Of a DNA stretch of 64,000 bases, positions 61,785 to 64,000 are shown piece by piece. Positions within the stretch are counted from its first letter, which is position 1. Each line of letters starts with the position of its first letter. Both the position numbers and the translations under genes were made by a program. Below the pieces are notes generated by a model. It did no database searches and was not told the DNA's origin. It worked only from the letters and a program-made list of their open reading frames with translations. Source of the stretch: Poriferisphaera corsica (GTDB lineage Bacteria; Planctomycetota; Phycisphaerae; Phycisphaerales; Phycisphaeraceae); NCBI RefSeq assembly GCF_007747445.1, contig NZ_CP036425.1:3766175-3830174 (forward strand), written 5' to 3'.

Positions 61785-62218
61785 TTGGCGGTTTGAACAA
61801 CTGAAAGATGGCTGAGATATTGCGAGCGAGTCGCTGCGGCGCGGCGGGGTTTGGCGCACAGATTGCTATTTTCAGGGGGTTTCCTGTAGATCTTTTGGGT
61901 TGGTTTTGATTAGAAACCATTACGTTTTTGAAAGAAACGGTCTAAAAAAGTTTGGTTTTGATTGGTTTTGAACAGGCGAAATGGGCTTATTTCCGTGTTT
62001 GTGCGCGCAAATGCAAAAGCGCATTTTTGGCACGCGGTTTGCATATGCGCACGGATGTGTGCATATGTGAGCAGATTATTTTTATTCTATTCGTCAATTA
62101 GATTGAGTATAAGACTTTGATGTGCGCGCGATCCCATTTTTGCGCACAGATTGTCATGATCTTGAACTGAGTCTTTTTCTAAACGAGTAGAAACAAAGCA
62201 TGGCTGCAAACGTCTTGA
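61785..62218. other. intergenic region with GCGCGCACA-type words and TTGGTTTTGA repeats
   Basis: About 435 bases without a gene. TTGGTTTTGA occurs at 61900, 61952 and 61962. TTTGTGCGCGCAA lies at 61998-62010, TGTGCGCGCGATC at 62121, TTTTGCGCACAGATT at about 62138-62152, and GGTTTGGCGCACAGATTG near 61848-61865. These resemble words at 29.4-29.7 kb on the other strand. Confidence 0.6.
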
Positions 62219-63961
62219 ATGATGGGTGAACTAATCCTATTTATTTTGAAAAGCGATGTAATGGAAAAACCGGGAATTGAAATGATTGAGCCGATGGCAA
62301 CGTATGTCATGGGTTCGGACGTGGACTTTGTTGAGATGGGTCTACTATCAAAGGGTGAGCGGGGCGGGGTTTATATGCTTGAGTATGCGCGGGGGATAGA
62401 TTTGTGGGGACTGGGATGGCATTACTGGATTGAGATTGCGGGGCTGATGGCGGTGATGTTGATCGTGATTGGGATGGTCGGAATCTATAGACGGCGCAGG
62501 AAATTGGCGGATGTGAGGCCTGGTGAATCCTACTGCAGTCATTGCGGGTATGGGCTGAGCGGTTTGAAGCAAGGGGCGAGCCAATGCCCGGAATGCGGAG
62601 CGAAAGATGTAGGCGAGAGCGGTAAGCGGCGGCGGGTGATGAAACGGATCAAAGGAGGAACCGGTTGGCGATGGGCGATGGTTTTCGGTGCTGTATTGAT
62701 TGCTGCGATGACGGGGGTGTTCTGGTTTGGCGCGGAAAATGAGCATGTGTGGGTGGACAATATGGCGAAGGTGATGGGGGCAGGCGATGGGGTGAAAGTG
62801 AAGAGTAGTTATGCGGGTGATGATCAGATGATTCGTCGGCTTGGGATCAAGAGTTGGCTTAAAGGGAAGGATTATGAGAGCCGATGGGCGTACCGGGCGT
62901 GCAAGGCGGTGTTGAGTGATGAGCTGATGAAAGTGGTGGATGGGCATAGCGTGCAGCAGGTGAATGTACTGCGGGCAAAGGGGGTAGGGAGAGTGAGGGG
63001 GAAGGATGGTGATGCGGGGCGGGTTGAAATTAAAACAATCTCTATTCGCGGAATAGACGATTGGGATTGCAAGCCTCAGGAGAATCTTCATATAGGACAG
63101 GTGCCGACAGCGCCGATGTTGATTCGATTTGGCGATCGAACATGGTTTTATGAGGGATGGATTGGATCACATCACGATCGGCTGTTTATGGTGGATGAAT
63201 CTAAAAATGTAATGCAAGAAATTGTGTTTGATCAGAGCGGTATGGCGGAGTTTTATGATTTACTTCGAGGCCGACCCGAGACGATGTCGTATAAGATTTC
63301 GGATGGGCTGTATTTGCTGCATCAATCGAATCACTGGGAAGCAAAGCGATTAGGCGAAAGGGCGTGGCATCACTTTTATGTGTTTGATTTTGATCAGAAA
63401 GTTTTAGGCCATTACAACAGTTTTGCGGATGTTATGGAGATGAATGTGGGGGCTTGGATGTTGGTTCAGGATGCACTGATGAAGCTTCGGTTGGAACATT
63501 TAAAAGGAGATAATCAGGTTGGGAATCGTCAGCGGTTTTTTGAAATATTGGGTGATAGGTGGATGAGTTTGAGTGAGCCGCTTGAAGCAAAGCCAGTTGA
63601 ATACAGCAAACATATTGCGTATATGGGCAATTTTACCTACACGATTCCGGCGATTGATCGAAAGATGAGTAATCGCTGGCGCGTGAGGGGAGATATGAAG
63701 GGGGACATGGGGGGGATCATGGGAAGAGACGTCAAGATGAATACGGATGGGGAGATTTTTGTTGATCGTCGGGCAAGTGCGATTTGTAAGATTGCGATGC
63801 CTTGGGATGCGATCGTGGAATCGAGGATGGATGATGAGGGATACTTGTATGTGATCGGGATGCAAAAACATGGCAATGATGAGCGGTTTGGGGTTTGGGT
63901 TTATGATTTGCCCGCCCCCCCCAGAAGCCCCCGGAAAACTTTTGGAAAAGCGGGTATTTGA
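62219..63961 (+). CDS. large zinc-ribbon membrane protein, 3' end possibly frameshifted
   Basis: A 580-residue protein. A first transmembrane helix at about residues 72-92 (AGLMAVMLIVIGMVGIY) is followed by a zinc ribbon (YCSHCGYGLSGLKQG...QCPECGAK, about 104-128), a second helix (about 150-170, WRWAMVFGAVLIAAMTGVFW) and a long soluble domain (to residue 560), probably outside the cytoplasm. Zinc ribbons of the SHCGYxLxGL type occur widely in planctomycete membrane proteins of unknown function. The last residues follow an eight-C run at 63915-63922; with one C fewer the frame ends with PEAPGKLLEKRVFELLE at 63974. The start codon among several in-frame options is uncertain. Confidence 0.8.
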   Translation: MMGELILFILKSDVMEKPGIEMIEPMATYVMGSDVDFVEMGLLSKGERGGVYMLEYARGIDLWGLGWHYWIEIAGLMAVMLIVIGMVGIYRRRRKLADVRPGESYCSHCGYGLSGLKQGASQCPECGAKDVGESGKRRRVMKRIKGGTGWRWAMVFGAVLIAAMTGVFWFGAENEHVWVDNMAKVMGAGDGVKVKSSYAGDDQMIRRLGIKSWLKGKDYESRWAYRACKAVLSDELMKVVDGHSVQQVNVLRAKGVGRVRGKDGDAGRVEIKTISIRGIDDWDCKPQENLHIGQVPTAPMLIRFGDRTWFYEGWIGSHHDRLFMVDESKNVMQEIVFDQSGMAEFYDLLRGRPETMSYKISDGLYLLHQSNHWEAKRLGERAWHHFYVFDFDQKVLGHYNSFADVMEMNVGAWMLVQDALMKLRLEHLKGDNQVGNRQRFFEILGDRWMSLSEPLEAKPVEYSKHIAYMGNFTYTIPAIDRKMSNRWRVRGDMKGDMGGIMGRDVKMNTDGEIFVDRRASAICKIAMPWDAIVESRMDDEGYLYVIGMQKHGNDERFGVWVYDLPAPPRSPRKTFGKAGI

Positions 63962-64000
63962 ATTATTGGAATGATGACAATGGGGATTCTCGCTTGATTG

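Overview
The window looks like a chromosomal segment from a planctomycete, most likely class Phycisphaerae. This is inferred from four proteins with C-terminal VPEPASL-type or related PEP-CTERM anchors, an H-X9-DG-like pseudopilin (NVNYMDGH near its C-terminus), a short GyrB with a non-canonical GyrA partner, many genes without clear Shine-Dalgarno sequences, and moderate GC content. No rRNA, insertion sequence, prophage or CRISPR array was seen. One tRNA gene, tRNA-Gln(CUG), is present.

Layout. 1-8 kb: housekeeping and metabolic genes (APH-type phosphotransferase fragment, a lipoprotein, MsrP, xylulokinase, a DJ-1/PfpI protein, an SGNH hydrolase, a HAD phosphatase, RuvC). 8-13 kb: type II topoisomerase A and B subunits flanking a small lipoprotein. 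13-16.6 kb: a signalling cassette of histidine kinase, single-domain response regulator and HD-GYP protein. 16.6-23.1 kb: a compact pseudopilin-secretin operon (GspG, GspH-like, PilM-like, secretin, TPR lipoprotein) with no ATPase or inner-membrane platform gene in the window. 23.6-30.5 kb: Nudix hydrolase, LepA, a possible micro-membrane protein, a DsbB-like protein, a TPR protein with nearly identical repeats, and TcdA. 30.6-36.3 kb: an eRF1-like 'translational machinery' protein, a degenerate tandem-repeat zone, a methyltransferase, small membrane proteins, tRNA-Gln, ribulose-phosphate epimerase and an aldo/keto reductase. 36.7-43.7 kb: a VPTPA-type sorted protein, two AIM24 paralogues, a pseudopilin-like protein, Pgk and YgfZ. 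43.7-52.9 kb: an MCP, a STAS protein, a phosphoesterase, a GT9 glycosyltransferase, an HxlR/OYE divergent pair, an AlkD-like protein and a divergent RNase HII-like protein. 53.1-61.7 kb: a cell-envelope region with a GHL10 glycosidase, a SpoIID-domain protein carrying a PEP-CTERM anchor, three more PEP-CTERM proteins and a lipoprotein amidase. 62.2 kb to the end: a large zinc-ribbon membrane protein.

How genes work together. The 53-61.7 kb block holds three enzyme classes able to dismantle peptidoglycan in sequence: an amidase strips peptides, SpoIID cleaves the naked glycan, and a GHL10 (DigH-like) enzyme can cleave denuded strands. One of them is fused to a surface-sorting tag. The kinase, response regulator and HD-GYP genes probably form a phosphorelay that lowers c-di-GMP. 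The pseudopilin-secretin genes probably build an envelope-spanning fibre or secretion channel that borrows its motor from elsewhere.

The most unusual features are: the SpoIID/PEP-CTERM fusion with its hydrolase neighbours; the TPR protein with an unrecognised N-terminal domain and near-identical 126-bp repeats; two distant intergenic regions that share GCGCGCACA-type words on opposite strands; a 25-bp degenerate repeat array; a region of mutually exclusive stems upstream of the MCP; repeated IFxxL/Y motifs in the secretin tail; and regional G/C strand asymmetry that changes sign several times irrespective of gene direction.
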